Origin: Ruminococcus flavefaciens
Lineage (GTDB): Bacteria > Bacillota_A > Clostridia > Oscillospirales > Ruminococcaceae
Direction of reading: 5' to 3'
Length of the DNA: 5,363 nucleotides
NCBI GenBank assembly: GCA_004556875.1
Contig: SFFP01000139.1
Location: 1 to 5,363, forward strand
The notes under the pieces were generated by a model. That model saw only the letters and a program-made list of their open reading frames with translations, was not told the DNA's origin and did not search any database. Positions within the stretch are counted from its first letter, which is position 1. Every line of letters starts with the position of its first letter. A program made the position numbers and the translations under genes. This document shows positions 5,353-5,363 of this stretch, piece after piece.

Positions 5353-5363
5353 ATGAAGTACAG
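5353..5363 (+). CDS. Start of an unidentified gene (first codons only)
   Basis: ATG-AAG-TAC-AG gives Met-Lys-Tyr-Ser/Arg before the window ends. AAAGGG (5338-5343) sits 9 nt upstream as a modest ribosome binding site, and a plausible promoter lies at 5292-5320. Because the opposing gene loses its N-terminus exactly here, one reading is that this is the transposase of an inserted element whose end lies near 5270-5300. That is inference; three codons cannot identify a product. Confidence 0.4.

Overview
This window looks like chromosome from a Gram-positive gut or rumen Clostridia relative, with Ruminococcus / Oscillospiraceae as my best guess. That guess rests on the style of the proteins, the strong AGGAGG-type ribosome binding sites, the TTGACA/TATAAT promoters, the moderate-to-low GC, and the habit of zinc-ribbon membrane proteins and AT-rich intergenic repeats. 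No rRNA or other definitive marker is present, so the placement is inference.

Layout, left to right: (1) the last 44 codons of a GNAT-type acetyltransferase on the + strand, ending at 136, followed by a modest terminator-like hairpin. (2) A serine-biosynthesis unit on the + strand: serC (phosphoserine aminotransferase, 328-1413), driven by a near-consensus promoter at 244-272, then serA (3-phosphoglycerate dehydrogenase, 1548-2708). The 134-nt gap between them holds an AT-rich inverted-repeat element. SerA makes 3-phosphohydroxypyruvate and SerC transaminates it to O-phosphoserine. The phosphatase (SerB) is not in the window. (3) Two back-to-back hairpin terminators (2721-2763 for serA, 2774-2809 for the opposing gene) insulate the convergent junction. 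(4) A minus-strand gene (2822-4348) encodes a 508-residue protein with an N-terminal zinc ribbon, a Pro/Glu-rich linker and four predicted membrane segments. It has a consensus promoter of its own. (5) A second minus-strand gene (4529 to about 5302) encodes the C-terminal part of a beta-rich, probably exported protein. It has a terminator but no credible start or signal peptide. (6) At the right edge a + strand promoter and ribosome binding site lead into an ATG at 5353, of which only three full codons are visible.

The serine genes are ordinary housekeeping genes and probably co-transcribed. The less ordinary points are the SerA catalytic loop, which departs from the textbook DVFxxEP pattern; the inverted-repeat element inside the serC-serA gap; the uncharacterised zinc-ribbon/four-TM protein; and the right-hand gene, which looks decapitated, possibly by an inserted element whose first gene starts at 5353. 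I see no CRISPR array, tRNA, rRNA or clear riboswitch, and no strong evidence for a new multi-gene system.
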